Positions 1 to 8,774 of a stretch of 64,000 nt of DNA are shown here, one piece after another. The DNA is from Pseudoalteromonas sp. H105 (GTDB lineage: Bacteria > Pseudomonadota > Gammaproteobacteria > Enterobacterales > Alteromonadaceae): positions 1 to 64,000 of the forward strand of contig NZ_LOFH01000007.1 in NCBI RefSeq assembly GCF_001469215.1. Reading direction: 5' to 3'. The notes beneath the pieces were generated by a model that saw only the letters and a list, made by a program, of their open reading frames with translations, had not been told where the DNA came from and did not search any database. The number at the start of each line of letters is the position of its first letter. Position 1 is the first letter of the stretch. The position numbers and the translations under genes are program-made.

Positions 1-494
<494 letters not shown>

Positions 495-626
495 TACAAC
501 GCCAAACGCGTTTTATGTGACTGTTTAAGCGCAGAAGTTAATAGACTAAAGTAGATTACAGAAAACTTTATTATCAGATATTCCAAATTTTAGTTAGTGC
601 GTAGCAATACGGACTGACACCAAATT

Positions 627-745
627 TGCTTGGTGACAATAGCGTTTTGGACCCACCTGACCCCATGCCGAACTCAGTAGTGAAACGAAACAGCGCCGAT
701 GATAGTGTAGCATTTGTTATGTGAAAGTAGGTCATCGCCAGGCTC
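627..745 (+). rRNA. rrf: 5S ribosomal RNA
   Basis: The core ACCTGACCCCATGCCGAACT (655-674) is diagnostic of bacterial 5S rRNA. The 5' end TGCTTGG (627-633) pairs with CCAGGC (738-743) to close helix I, which fixes the ends to within a few bases. Length of about 118 nt is normal. It lies about 130 bases after the 23S gene, and a strong terminator follows within about 12 bases. Confidence 0.96.
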
Positions 746-756
746 CAAATAAGAGA

Positions 757-786
757 AACCCGTTACAGCGATGTGACGGGTTTTTT
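757..786 (+). terminator. rRNA operon terminator (first copy)
   Basis: A hairpin with stem arms at 757-766 and 773-782 (AACCCGTTAC pairing with GTGACGGGTT, one G-T pair) is followed by a T run. It ends the rRNA operon and is the founding copy of the repeats that follow. Confidence 0.9.
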
Positions 787-815
787 GTTGTCTGGGATAA
801 AGTAAATACATCAGG

Positions 816-945
816 CCACGCCCTCCTGCTGTACTCAGTAGTGAAACGACACGGCGTAAAGGCAACGTTGGTGTAGCATCTGTTATGTGACTCTTTACTG
901 CTGTAGGCACGCGGTCATCCTACTGCGTAGCGCACCATGGCTCCA
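816..945 (+). pseudogene. 5S rRNA remnant 1
   Basis: This is a decayed copy of the 3' two-thirds of 5S rRNA. It retains CTCAGTAGTGAAACGA (834-849) and a GTGTAGCATCTGTTATGTGA block, and ends in GGCTCC like the intact gene. An extra block of about 20 bases sits before GGTCATCC. It is not expected to be a functional 5S. Confidence 0.75.
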
Positions 946-954
946 AATAAGAGA

Positions 955-984
955 AACCCGTTACAGCGATGTGACGGGTTTTTT
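955..984 (+). terminator. Terminator, second copy
   Basis: This repeats the 757-786 hairpin: AACCCGT (955-961) pairs with ACGGGTT (974-980), followed by Ts. It is almost identical to the first copy, so the duplication is younger than the decay of the 5S part, or selection has kept the hairpin. Confidence 0.8.
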
Positions 985-1013
985 GTTGTCTGGGATAAAG
1001 AGAATACATCAGG

Positions 1014-1144
1014 CCACGCCCTCATGTTGTACTCATTATTGAAGTGAAACGGCGTAAAGGCCAACGTTGGTGTAGCATTTATTATGTGACTCTTTACTGC
1101 TGTAGGCACGCGGTCATCCTAATGCGTAGCGCACCATGGCTCCA
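1014..1144 (+). pseudogene. 5S rRNA remnant 2
   Basis: This second decayed 5S copy resembles remnant 1 more than the functional gene; it shares the same inserted block ACTCTTTACTGCTGTAGG. That points to duplication of an already damaged unit. Its CTCAGTAGTGAAACG motif is further eroded here. Confidence 0.72.
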
Positions 1145-1153
1145 AATAAGAGA

Positions 1154-1183
1154 AACCCGTTACAGCAATGTAGCGGGTTTTTT
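1154..1183 (+). terminator. Terminator, third copy
   Basis: AACCCG (1154-1159) pairs with CGGGTT (1174-1179), followed by a T run. One closing pair of the first copy has been lost through a change to TAGCGGG. Confidence 0.75.
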
Positions 1184-1277
1184 GTTGTCTGGGATAAAGA
1201 GAATACATCAGGCCACGCCCTCATGTTGCACTCAGTAGTGAAACGACACAGCGTGAAGGCGAGCTGCACGGAAGGCC

Positions 1278-1305
1278 GCCCCGACTCATTGACTCGGGCT
1301 TTTTT
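1278..1305 (+). terminator. Terminator-like hairpin after the rRNA repeats
   Basis: CCCGA (1280-1284) pairs with TCGGG (1294-1298), followed by CTTTTTT. It is unrelated in sequence to the three repeated terminators and closes the rRNA tail region. The next 170 bases to the first protein gene hold no clear feature. Confidence 0.6.
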
Positions 1306-1477
1306 ACGTTTTTAGGCTAAGTTATTGGTTATATGCCTATAATAAATGTGGGTTTATTTTAATCGTTATCTAATGACAAAAGTGTATATCAGTAAACTGC
1401 GCCGCCTTAAAAACTCTGTGACGTTTCTAGTAGCAAATGGAGAAGCTAGTGCCTGTTTTCTAACCTACTAATAATAC

Positions 1478-2326
1478 TTAAAATATTCCATAGGCTTCGG
1501 TTTCTTCTGTGTGTTGGTTTTGAAGGTGTTCTGGTCTAAAGATCGCGCCTGGATCGATTAATACACTATGCTTATGTTCAAGTTTAATTAACCCTAACAT
1601 CATATTTTTAGTTTGTGGTTCAATATCAAAGCCTATTGATGTTAGCTTATCTAATGGTTTTATATCTTCTTTATTGATATTTATATTATCTTCAACTTTA
1701 TCAACGAGTAGACCAAGATGAGGAGTATGCCCATCTTTTGTTGTGAAGATAATGATTGGCTTGTAATCTAGATTAATTTGCTCCCTAGCAGACTCGAAAA
1801 GTCTTACGAGTACATTAAAAACGCTTCTTTTTTTAGTATTGAAATGAGCTATTGCTTTTTCTTTTCCTAACCGTCTCTGCATATCAAGCAGTTCACCTGC
1901 CATTGAGTGAAGTTCTCTATGAGGTGCATCAAATTTATCGAGGATGGTTTGAAGATCTTCGTTATCAGTTTGAAAGCTCGTATACCATTTACCAAACTCA
2001 CACTTTTCAGGATCGGTTGATTTAGTAAAAGGGGTATTGTGTGTCAGACTTGTTTCGAGCGCATCTAACCACTCTAGATGATCTTTTTCACGCTCCACAA
2101 GAAGATCGGAAAGTTGTTTGTTTGTAATATGAGTTGACTGGTTATTGAGAACGATACCTAAGTCAAAAATAGGTGTTGGTGTTTCCATATAGTCTTTTAC
2201 ACCAATAAAACTCTTATTCTCATTTGGTAATGAAGTAAGGTTATTTTCAAAACGTTCCGTTAGTAATATATCTAATATTTTTAACGATATCGTTTTTTGT
2301 CCAACACGAAAGTTAATTAAATCCAT
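1478..2326 (-). CDS. CheW-like coupling protein with inserted CZB zinc-binding domain
   Basis: This is a predicted chemotaxis scaffold protein of about 282 residues. The N-terminal part (about 1-65) and the C-terminal part (about 165-265) look like two halves of one CheW domain. Between them lies a CZB (chemoreceptor zinc-binding) domain with its complete ligand set: His-83 in HLEW, Cys-109 in KCEFGKWY, and His-136 and His-140 in PHRELHSMAGEL. CZB domains bind zinc and can sense hypochlorous acid or zinc, and CheW-CZB proteins are a known but little-studied class. The start at 2326 is chosen because AGGAGG and GAGG precede it; the upstream ATG at 2371 has no ribosome-binding site. It is last in the uvrD-tmcA-binding protein run. 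No chemoreceptor or cheA is nearby. Confidence 0.8.
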   Translation of the reverse strand: MDLINFRVGQKTISLKILDILLTERFENNLTSLPNENKSFIGVKDYMETPTPIFDLGIVLNNQSTHITNKQLSDLLVEREKDHLEWLDALETSLTHNTPFTKSTDPEKCEFGKWYTSFQTDNEDLQTILDKFDAPHRELHSMAGELLDMQRRLGKEKAIAHFNTKKRSVFNVLVRLFESAREQINLDYKPIIIFTTKDGHTPHLGLLVDKVEDNININKEDIKPLDKLTSIGFDIEPQTKNMMLGLIKLEHKHSVLIDPGAIFRPEHLQNQHTEETEAYGIF

Positions 2327-2387
2327 AGTTTCCTCATCACCTCCTAGTAGGGTTATATAAGGATAGAACATTATTGAAAAATAGCAG

Positions 2388-3506
2388 TTATTTTAACGAG
2401 AATAATGAACGATATACCTTGTGTTTATTATTATTTTCTAGATAGGTGAACAGTTCATGTACTTCTTTGTTTTGGTTAAACGTTTTATCTAGTTGTACCA
2501 TCAAACACTCTGCTTTTAATGGTGATTCACAATTCTTAGCAGCTAGGCTGAAAATAACCGCATTTAAATAACCTTCAAAGTGAAGGCGGCTCGGCCTATG
2601 TATATTTGCATCTTTCATATCGGATAAAAACTCTTTGCACCAATAGCTTTCACATTGGGCAGGATTGGGCACCACTTCTGTGACCATTAAATCAGTAGGG
2701 TATTTCAAGTTGGAGAATAAATCAGGGCTCGAGGCAAATGAAATGCTGGTATAGTCTGGTTTGAAACCCTCTTCATAAGCTGTGTTTATAAACTCCGATA
2801 GGGGTTTATATGTACCAACTAAGCAAATGGCTGTAACACCACTTTTTTTTAATGTTTTTAATGCCCGCCCTATGTCATGAGTATTACGAAGGTATCGCGC
2901 TACTTTAATCGGTTTTAAATTATACGCTGACATTGATTTGAGTAATCCAGTCTCCACAACATAGCCAAACTCATCCGCTTGAATTAAAAAACCTATTTTA
3001 GAGTGCTTTTTCTCTTCGATTAAGTACTTTATTTGAACCTTCGCTTCATCGTAATAGCTTGCTCTTAAATTAAATACATTGATAGTTGGATTAGTATGCA
3101 AAAATTCAGCACCACTAAAGGGCATCAGGTAAGGTGTTCGAAGCTTTTCTAATATTGATGAGACGGCATGACTTGTTGGCGTTCCCATTGCTCCAAACAG
3201 CGCTAATACATTTTCAGTTTGTATAAAGCTATGTGTATTATTAACAGCCTGTTTGGGCTCATAGCTATCATCGGCAACGATCAGATTAACGAGTGCGCCG
3301 TTAATCCCACCATGTTTATTGAGCTTGTTAAAATAGGTTTTGCTTCCTAAAGAAAGCTGTTCGCCAATTTGTTTTGCTGGACCACTAAGGGCGGTGGACA
3401 TTCCTAGTTTTATTTGAGCAGGTTCAGAGGCTGATGAAAAATAGCTGACTAAAGAGCATAGCCACAATGCCAATTTAAAATATATTTGAATGTGAGAGAT
3501 TTTCAT
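2388..3506 (-). CDS. Periplasmic binding protein, branched-chain amino acid (type 1) family
   Basis: This protein of about 372 residues begins with a signal-peptide-like segment (MKISHIQIYFKLALWLCSL, cleavage around SSA-SEP). It continues as a type 1 periplasmic binding fold: IKLGMSTALSGPAKQIG near the N-terminus and the GINGALVNLIVADDSYEP segment typical of the LivJ/Peripla_BP_6 family. The Met at 3506 is chosen because the longer reading would place residues ahead of the signal peptide. Its start overlaps the end of tmcA by 32 bases and its ribosome-binding site is weak, so translation may be coupled. No ABC permease or ATPase gene is adjacent, suggesting a sensory rather than transport role. 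The ligand is unknown. Confidence 0.8.
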   Translation of the reverse strand: MKISHIQIYFKLALWLCSLVSYFSSASEPAQIKLGMSTALSGPAKQIGEQLSLGSKTYFNKLNKHGGINGALVNLIVADDSYEPKQAVNNTHSFIQTENVLALFGAMGTPTSHAVSSILEKLRTPYLMPFSGAEFLHTNPTINVFNLRASYYDEAKVQIKYLIEEKKHSKIGFLIQADEFGYVVETGLLKSMSAYNLKPIKVARYLRNTHDIGRALKTLKKSGVTAICLVGTYKPLSEFINTAYEEGFKPDYTSISFASSPDLFSNLKYPTDLMVTEVVPNPAQCESYWCKEFLSDMKDANIHRPSRLHFEGYLNAVIFSLAAKNCESPLKAECLMVQLDKTFNQNKEVHELFTYLENNNKHKVYRSLFSLK

Positions 3507-5568
3507 ACCAATTAATGACAGCCTGTTTAAATTGTTTACTAAGTGATTTTTTCCCGCTACTGAGTAAAGCATGGTGGGCCTTTTCAGGCGACCAGTTTTG
3601 TAATATTAGTCTAATTAAAAGGTATTTGGTATGTGCATCACAGTTTTTCAGGCTGCTTGGGTATTGCCAAAATGTCCGCCATAATAAAGGCTTAATGTTA
3701 TGCATCTGAAAATCACTGGCCATGCATGCCTTTAGACGTTCATTTTCTTTTTTTGCATAGGGGGCGTCTTTCATATCACTGACGATAACTTCGACTAATT
3801 GATAATCCAGTGCCTGGTAGTGATTAAGTAATTGGAATGCAATGTCGGCGCTAAACTGTGTTGCTAGCGTTTGAATTAATATGTTGTCAGTATCGATAGG
3901 CTTAACAACTAAGGCTGAATATTCCGCTGTTGCTTTATCTTTTTGAAAGCCTAATTTCACTAATGTGAAGTCATTATTGTGCCAAAACTTTAGCAATGTA
4001 GCATTGGCGCCAAAACTTGCACCGAAATAATCACATTCAGGGGATAACTGAGCTTGTGCAAATTGAAGTAATTGCGAACCAATATCTTGATTATGCTTAT
4101 CAGGCGCCACAGCAATACGTACAACCCGCGCCATGTTCTTTGTAAGAATTGTTGAGTCAAAGGTCAGCTGAGCCAACGTTTGTGCCATTAAATGTCCCTG
4201 TGGCCGACGTTTCCCGATTGCTACTTGATGAGATATTTCAGGTGTCAGCCCACCTTCAATGGCAACTAAACATACAGCCAGAATATGGTTTTTTCCAAAG
4301 CAAATAAAAAGACGTTGAGATGCAGCATCGAGGAGGTGACGCAAGTCATTCACGCTATTTTGATAATGCGCCAATGATAATAAACCGATTACTTGAAGTA
4401 GTAAGGGGTCATCATTTAGGAGTTGCTCAGGCGTGATTTCTTTAAACTCAAAGGGCTTATCATTATCAGGGGATTCATCATAGTGCGCATCCAGTGCAAG
4501 TAACCTGCATACTTGTTGTTCAAGAGGATCATTAACAGCAAACCGAATTGGCTGTTTAAGCTCAATACTTCGCATGTTTTTATAATGCGTTTGCAAATAG
4601 CGCTTAAATTTCAAAGTATAGCCGCGGCCGTTTCCTTCGTAGCCTACAACCGTACTGGAAAATACAATACGGGGGTAGTACTCGAGCATTTTTTTCAATA
4701 GTGGCACAGGGATAGCGGCAGCTTCATCTACAAATAACACATCGCATGTAGGGCGCTCTAAAAGCAATTGATCAGGAGCTGAAAATGATAGGTTAGCCAG
4801 CTGTTTTTCTGAGCCGTTGTAGGTTAACCCTGATTGCTGTGCAAGGTGCTTAAAACAACTATGCAAAGCCGAGAATTGCTGGGCGCAGATGATAATTTTT
4901 TTATCAGGTAACTGAGCAGCAGCAAACCCTAGGGCCGAAGATTTTCCGCGCCCCCTATCGGCACTAAGTAGTAATGGCCGATTAGCTCGACCGCGTGCCG
5001 TTTTAACGATTTGTTCAATACAATATTGTTGCTCTTGAAAGTCAATCTTGCCTTGTGTTGGATTGTTAGCATGAGGCACACGCCAGCTATGTTGTTGGCT
5101 AAAATGACATATATCACTTCCATTAAGCAGTATAGCTAGGCGTTGATTGAATACACTAATAGGTTGTTGTTGTTCAAACGATTGAAAATTGATTAAAGCG
5201 GGATCGCACCAGCTCTTTAAGTTGGCTAGCTCTGGGAGCAATAATACCAATATACCGCCAGCTTTTATTGTCCCGCTAAGCGCTGCGAGTTTATCGGGTA
5301 AGAGGCCACTAAATCCATCATAAATGGCATGATCAAATTCTTGACCTAAAATTTGGTGAGTATGATCAGGCCATTGACAGCGCGAAAGCGCTGAGTGTTT
5401 GGATAAAGTGGTGACGTGTGCATCGTTAAACTTAATATTGAGGTGCTGAGCGTGTAAGTAACACCATGCCTGTTCACCAGAAATAACGAGCAACTGCCTA
5501 TGCTTTGCATAGGCAAGTTGTGTGAGGATTGTGTTTAGCTGAGTGTCAAATTGCTTGAAGTCGTGCAT
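3475..5568 (-). CDS. tmcA: tRNA(Met) cytidine acetyltransferase TmcA
   Basis: TmcA makes N4-acetylcytidine at the wobble base of elongator tRNA-Met using acetyl-CoA and ATP. The protein (697 residues; E. coli 671) has an N-terminal DUF1726-like region. A helicase-like ATPase module follows, with Walker A SADRGRGKSSALG near residue 205 and Walker B LFVDEAAAIPVPLL. The C-terminal half holds the GNAT acetyltransferase segment (VVRIAVAPDKHNQDIGSQLL). It starts inside the last 23 bases of uvrD, so the two are probably cotranscribed. The start has only a weak Shine-Dalgarno sequence. Confidence 0.95.
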   Translation of the reverse strand: MHDFKQFDTQLNTILTQLAYAKHRQLLVISGEQAWCYLHAQHLNIKFNDAHVTTLSKHSALSRCQWPDHTHQILGQEFDHAIYDGFSGLLPDKLAALSGTIKAGGILVLLLPELANLKSWCDPALINFQSFEQQQPISVFNQRLAILLNGSDICHFSQQHSWRVPHANNPTQGKIDFQEQQYCIEQIVKTARGRANRPLLLSADRGRGKSSALGFAAAQLPDKKIIICAQQFSALHSCFKHLAQQSGLTYNGSEKQLANLSFSAPDQLLLERPTCDVLFVDEAAAIPVPLLKKMLEYYPRIVFSSTVVGYEGNGRGYTLKFKRYLQTHYKNMRSIELKQPIRFAVNDPLEQQVCRLLALDAHYDESPDNDKPFEFKEITPEQLLNDDPLLLQVIGLLSLAHYQNSVNDLRHLLDAASQRLFICFGKNHILAVCLVAIEGGLTPEISHQVAIGKRRPQGHLMAQTLAQLTFDSTILTKNMARVVRIAVAPDKHNQDIGSQLLQFAQAQLSPECDYFGASFGANATLLKFWHNNDFTLVKLGFQKDKATAEYSALVVKPIDTDNILIQTLATQFSADIAFQLLNHYQALDYQLVEVIVSDMKDAPYAKKENERLKACMASDFQMHNIKPLLWRTFWQYPSSLKNCDAHTKYLLIRLILQNWSPEKAHHALLSSGKKSLSKQFKQAVINWYENLSHSNIF

Positions 5569-7717
5569 ATTGGGTTACTAGCCATTTACTGCCTACATCG
5601 TCAAAGTTCACTTGAACGCGTGATTGCGCACCTGCACCTTCATAATTTAATACAGTGCCTATACCAAATTTTGCATGGATAACACGTTGGCCTAAATTAA
5701 ACCCGCTATCTTCAAATGCTGCATGGCTGACTGAAAAGCTGAATCGTCCCGCTGCCGGTGGGCGAGATACTTGCGTTTTAATGCGGATCTCTTCAATGCA
5801 ATCTTCGGGCATTTCACGAATAAAGCGCGATGGACTGTGGTATTTTTCTTGCCCATATAAGCGGCGGCTTTCAGCGTGACTAATATACAGCTTTTCCATC
5901 GCCCGCGTCATACCAACATAACATAAGCGGCGTTCCTCTTCTAAACGACCAGATTCTTCGTTGCTTTGCTGTGATGGAAACATGCCTTCTTCAACACCCA
6001 CCATAAATACCAGCGGGAACTCTAGACCTTTTGCTGAGTGAAGCGTCATCATTTGCACTGCATCTTCATGCTCTTCTGCTTGGCCATCGCCTGACTCAAG
6101 CGAGGTATAGGCTAAAAAGCCCTGCAATGGTGAGCTAAATTCTTCGTCTTCAGGTAATTCGTACTGACCACACGCACTAATAAGTTCTTCTAAGTTTTCT
6201 ACGCGGGCACGGCCTTTTTCGCCTTTTTCAGCTTGGTACATGGCCATTAGGCCTGATGTTTGAATCGCATATTTTGCTTGTTCTTCGAGTGTCAGAACAC
6301 TGATTTTTTCTTCGATGTGTTCAACCAATTCAACAAACTTGCTGACCACACTCGCGGCGCGCCCTGATAAATGTTGTTGCTCGATAACTGCTTTTGCTGC
6401 ATACCATAACGGCAGTGATTCAGCACGTGCACAATCACGAATATGACTAAGTGTTTTATCGCCAATACCACGAGCTGGTGTATTAATAACGCGTTCAAAA
6501 GCGGCATCGTCTTGACGATTACCAACTAATCGCAGGTAGGCAAGTGCATCTTTAATTTCTTGTCGTTCGAAGAATCGCATGCCACCGTAAATGCGGTATT
6601 TTAAGCCTTCTTGTAGCATGGCTTCTTCAAGTACCCGCGACTGTGCATTACTACGATACAAAATAGCCGCATCTTGCAATGCATTACCTGCATTGAGCCA
6701 GCTACGTAGTTTACTGCTAACAAAACGTGCTTCGTCTAATTCGTTGAACGCGGCATAGATAGAGATTGGCTCACCTTCATTGCCATCAGTCCACAGGCTT
6801 TTGCCCATACGGTCTGAGTTATTTTGAATCAGCGCATTGGATGCTTTAAGAATAGTGGCTGTTGAGCGGTAGTTTTGTTCAAGGCGAATGGTCTCTGCTT
6901 CAAAATCAGTTAAAAAGCGTTTGATGTTTTCAATTTTGGCACCACGCCAGCCATAAATACTTTGATCATCATCACCCACGATCATAATGCTGTTAGTATC
7001 GCCTGCGAGTAGTTTAAGCCACGCATACTGAATGGTATTGGTATCTTGGAACTCGTCCACCAACATATGGGCAAAGCGTTGCTGGTAATGGCGTAACAAA
7101 GTTGGATTATTTTTTAGCACTTCAAAACTGCGCAGCAATATTTCGGCAAAGTCGACCAAACCGGCACGGTCACAGGCCTCTTGATACGCTGCATAGACTT
7201 TAAGCATCATCTGTTCATTGATATCATAAGCTTGAATATCTTTTGGGCGCTGACCTTCATCTTTTTTAGCGCTAATGTACCAACCAAATTGTTTGGCAGG
7301 CCATTTTTTATCATCGATGTTCATCGCTTTCAATAAGCGTTTGATCATTCTTAGTTGGTCATCAGAATCCAAAATTTGAAATGCTTCAGGTAGATTAGCT
7401 TCGCGGTGATGAGCGCGTAAAATGCGATGCGATAAACCGTGGAAAGTACCAATCCACATGCCGCCGACTGGTGCGCCGAGTGTTTCTTCAACACGAGAGC
7501 GCATTTCTTTTGCTGCTTTGTTAGTAAAGGTTACCGCGAATATACTGTAGGGCGACGCTTGCTCTACTTGCATTAACCACGCAATACGATGAACCAGTAC
7601 TCGAGTTTTACCAGAGCCTGCCCCTGCTAGCACCAGCATATTTTGCAGTGGAGCAGCTACGGCATCCCGTTGTTTGTCATTTAAGCCATCGAGTAATTCT
7701 GAAACGTCCATCATCAC
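5546..7717 (-). CDS. uvrD: DNA helicase II UvrD
   Basis: This superfamily 1A 3'-5' helicase acts in nucleotide excision repair and mismatch repair. Walker A AGAGSGKT lies at residues 31-38, VDEFQDTN marks motif II, DDDQSIYGWRGA motif III, EQNYRST motif IV, and VGMTRAM motif VI. Length 723 matches E. coli (720). A Tudor-like C-terminal segment (FGIGTVLNYEGAG) completes the protein. Three consecutive ATG codons open the frame; AAGG just upstream suits the first or second. A perfect LexA box about 60 bases upstream indicates SOS control. Confidence 0.97.
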   Translation of the reverse strand: MMMDVSELLDGLNDKQRDAVAAPLQNMLVLAGAGSGKTRVLVHRIAWLMQVEQASPYSIFAVTFTNKAAKEMRSRVEETLGAPVGGMWIGTFHGLSHRILRAHHREANLPEAFQILDSDDQLRMIKRLLKAMNIDDKKWPAKQFGWYISAKKDEGQRPKDIQAYDINEQMMLKVYAAYQEACDRAGLVDFAEILLRSFEVLKNNPTLLRHYQQRFAHMLVDEFQDTNTIQYAWLKLLAGDTNSIMIVGDDDQSIYGWRGAKIENIKRFLTDFEAETIRLEQNYRSTATILKASNALIQNNSDRMGKSLWTDGNEGEPISIYAAFNELDEARFVSSKLRSWLNAGNALQDAAILYRSNAQSRVLEEAMLQEGLKYRIYGGMRFFERQEIKDALAYLRLVGNRQDDAAFERVINTPARGIGDKTLSHIRDCARAESLPLWYAAKAVIEQQHLSGRAASVVSKFVELVEHIEEKISVLTLEEQAKYAIQTSGLMAMYQAEKGEKGRARVENLEELISACGQYELPEDEEFSSPLQGFLAYTSLESGDGQAEEHEDAVQMMTLHSAKGLEFPLVFMVGVEEGMFPSQQSNEESGRLEEERRLCYVGMTRAMEKLYISHAESRRLYGQEKYHSPSRFIREMPEDCIEEIRIKTQVSRPPAAGRFSFSVSHAAFEDSGFNLGQRVIHAKFGIGTVLNYEGAGAQSRVQVNFDDVGSKWLVTQYARLQAI

Positions 7718-7775
7718 GCCTTTTCAATCAATATTGCGGGCAGTATAACAGGTGTTTTTGTTAGGCTAAATAAAA

Positions 7776-7795
7776 TACTGTTTTTATAAACAGTT
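7776..7795 (-). promoter_or_regulatory. LexA (SOS) box of uvrD
   Basis: TACTGT-TTTTATAA-ACAGTT contains CTGT (7778-7781), exactly eight bases, and ACAG (7790-7793), the gammaproteobacterial LexA consensus. It sits 60-80 bases upstream of the uvrD start, where a promoter is expected. E. coli uvrD is a known LexA target. The remaining 7796-8021 is AT-rich with no further feature seen. Confidence 0.85.
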
Positions 7796-8021
7796 AATTT
7801 TCAAATGTTCTTTATTCTATTTAACCGTGTTTTTAGCTAAGCTATTGTTGTGTGAAATATTTGCCGTAGCCAATTTGACTGATATTTAGTAAAAACCACG
7901 ATTTAAGACAAGTTACCATTTATTGGTTTTTATCTAAGTTTATGATTATTAATCAATTTAAGAGTTGGCACGAAGTGTGTAAGTATCTAATAAGAAAATT
8001 AAATTAATAACTGAGGTTAAT

Positions 8022-8246
8022 ATGGCAGAGCAAGGTTCAGGCGGTAATGTAATCGCAGCAATTTGTAATATATTTTTTCCAGGACTTGGACAGTTAGTGC
8101 AAGGTCGTATTATGGCGGCAATTTTCTTTTTCTTAGCCTGGGTCATTAGTGGCGTATTGATTTACGTTGCAATAGGTTTTGTACTTCTACCTATCGTATA
8201 TATTTGGGCTATCATTGATGCCGCACGCTTTAGATCCTACCGGTAG
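8022..8246 (+). CDS. Small membrane protein, TM2-like
   Basis: This 74-residue protein has two hydrophobic helices (about 9-25 and 31-65) and the motif FPGLGQLVQGR. That motif recalls the F-x-P-G-x-G-Q-x-Y-x-G signature of TM2-domain and related small membrane proteins. A GAGG ribosome-binding site precedes the start. It is monocistronic, with a terminator shortly downstream. Function is not known. Confidence 0.75.
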   Translation: MAEQGSGGNVIAAICNIFFPGLGQLVQGRIMAAIFFFLAWVISGVLIYVAIGFVLLPIVYIWAIIDAARFRSYR

Positions 8247-8269
8247 AAAGCTTTACTGAAATGTAAAAG

Positions 8270-8293
8270 ATAGCGCTTTATGGCGCTATTTTT
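8270..8293 (+). terminator. Terminator of the small membrane protein gene
   Basis: ATAGCGC (8270-8276) pairs with GCGCTAT (8283-8289), followed by TTTTT. Confidence 0.8.
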
Positions 8294-8363
8294 GTATCTG
8301 ACTTTCGTTATTCATAACTGACTAGGTTATAATATTGTGTATTAGCAGTACTGGAATAAAGTT

Positions 8364-8732
8364 ATGGAATATCAATTTATACGTGATCCTATTAGTGGTT
8401 TACGCATTAAAATTAGCAGTGAGCACGCCGTGATTGGTCGCTGGTTAAATGAAGAGATCGGCAAAGAGAAAATAGCCATGGTGCAAGCCTTAATTGCATC
8501 AGTTGCCAGTAGCTTTGAGCCATTAAGGCTGCAAGGTCAAGAAATTGATTTAATCTTAAATAAAGATGAAGCCATTTTTGAAGCCCACGCGTTACACCAA
8601 GATTCGGAAGATTTAATTGCTTATCAAGATGATGCACTCATGCTTGAAGAAAATGGTTTAAGTAGCGGCTGTGGTTTTGAAGACTTTGTTGATTTAATTA
8701 ATTCTTGGCAAGAATTTACCTCAGGAAGATAA
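8364..8732 (+). CDS. yacL: UPF0231 family protein (YacL-like)
   Basis: This 122-residue protein matches the E. coli YacL family: the start MEYQFIRD, the segment HAVIGRWLNEE, and the C-terminal CGFEDFVDLINSWQEF correspond to the same features in YacL (120 residues). It is acidic and soluble. The family's function is unknown. It is a single gene, separated from the convergent peroxiredoxin-like gene by about 40 bases. Confidence 0.85.
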   Translation: MEYQFIRDPISGLRIKISSEHAVIGRWLNEEIGKEKIAMVQALIASVASSFEPLRLQGQEIDLILNKDEAIFEAHALHQDSEDLIAYQDDALMLEENGLSSGCGFEDFVDLINSWQEFTSGR

Positions 8733-8753
8733 GCAGGGCACAGGCTCCCTGCT
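8732..8753. terminator. Possible bidirectional hairpin between convergent genes
   Basis: AGCAGGG (8732-8738) pairs with CCCTGCT (8747-8753), between two convergent genes. There is no proper T run on either side, so a terminator role is uncertain. Confidence 0.4.
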
Positions 8754-8774
8754 AATTAATCATATTCGCAGAGA

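Larger units (their letters stand above)
743..1262 (+). repeat. Tandem repeats of decayed 5S tail plus terminator
   Basis: The sequence GGCTCCAAATAAGAGAAACC recurs at 741, 939 and 1138, giving a 198-199 bp period. Each unit carries the terminator hairpin followed by GTTGTCTGGGATAAAG and then a degenerate 5S segment. Within the degenerate part, CTCAGTAGTGAAACGA and GTGTAGCAT..GTTATGTGA still match the true 5S gene. The third unit breaks off near 1262. No complete 5S can fold from the extra copies, because the 5' half is missing and a block with ACTCTTTACTGCTGTAGG interrupts the 3' half. Confidence 0.9.

Noticed and set aside
674..1238. Several short frames on both strands over the rRNA tail
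   Set aside because: They lie in 5S sequence and its decayed repeats; similar peptides recur only because the DNA repeats.
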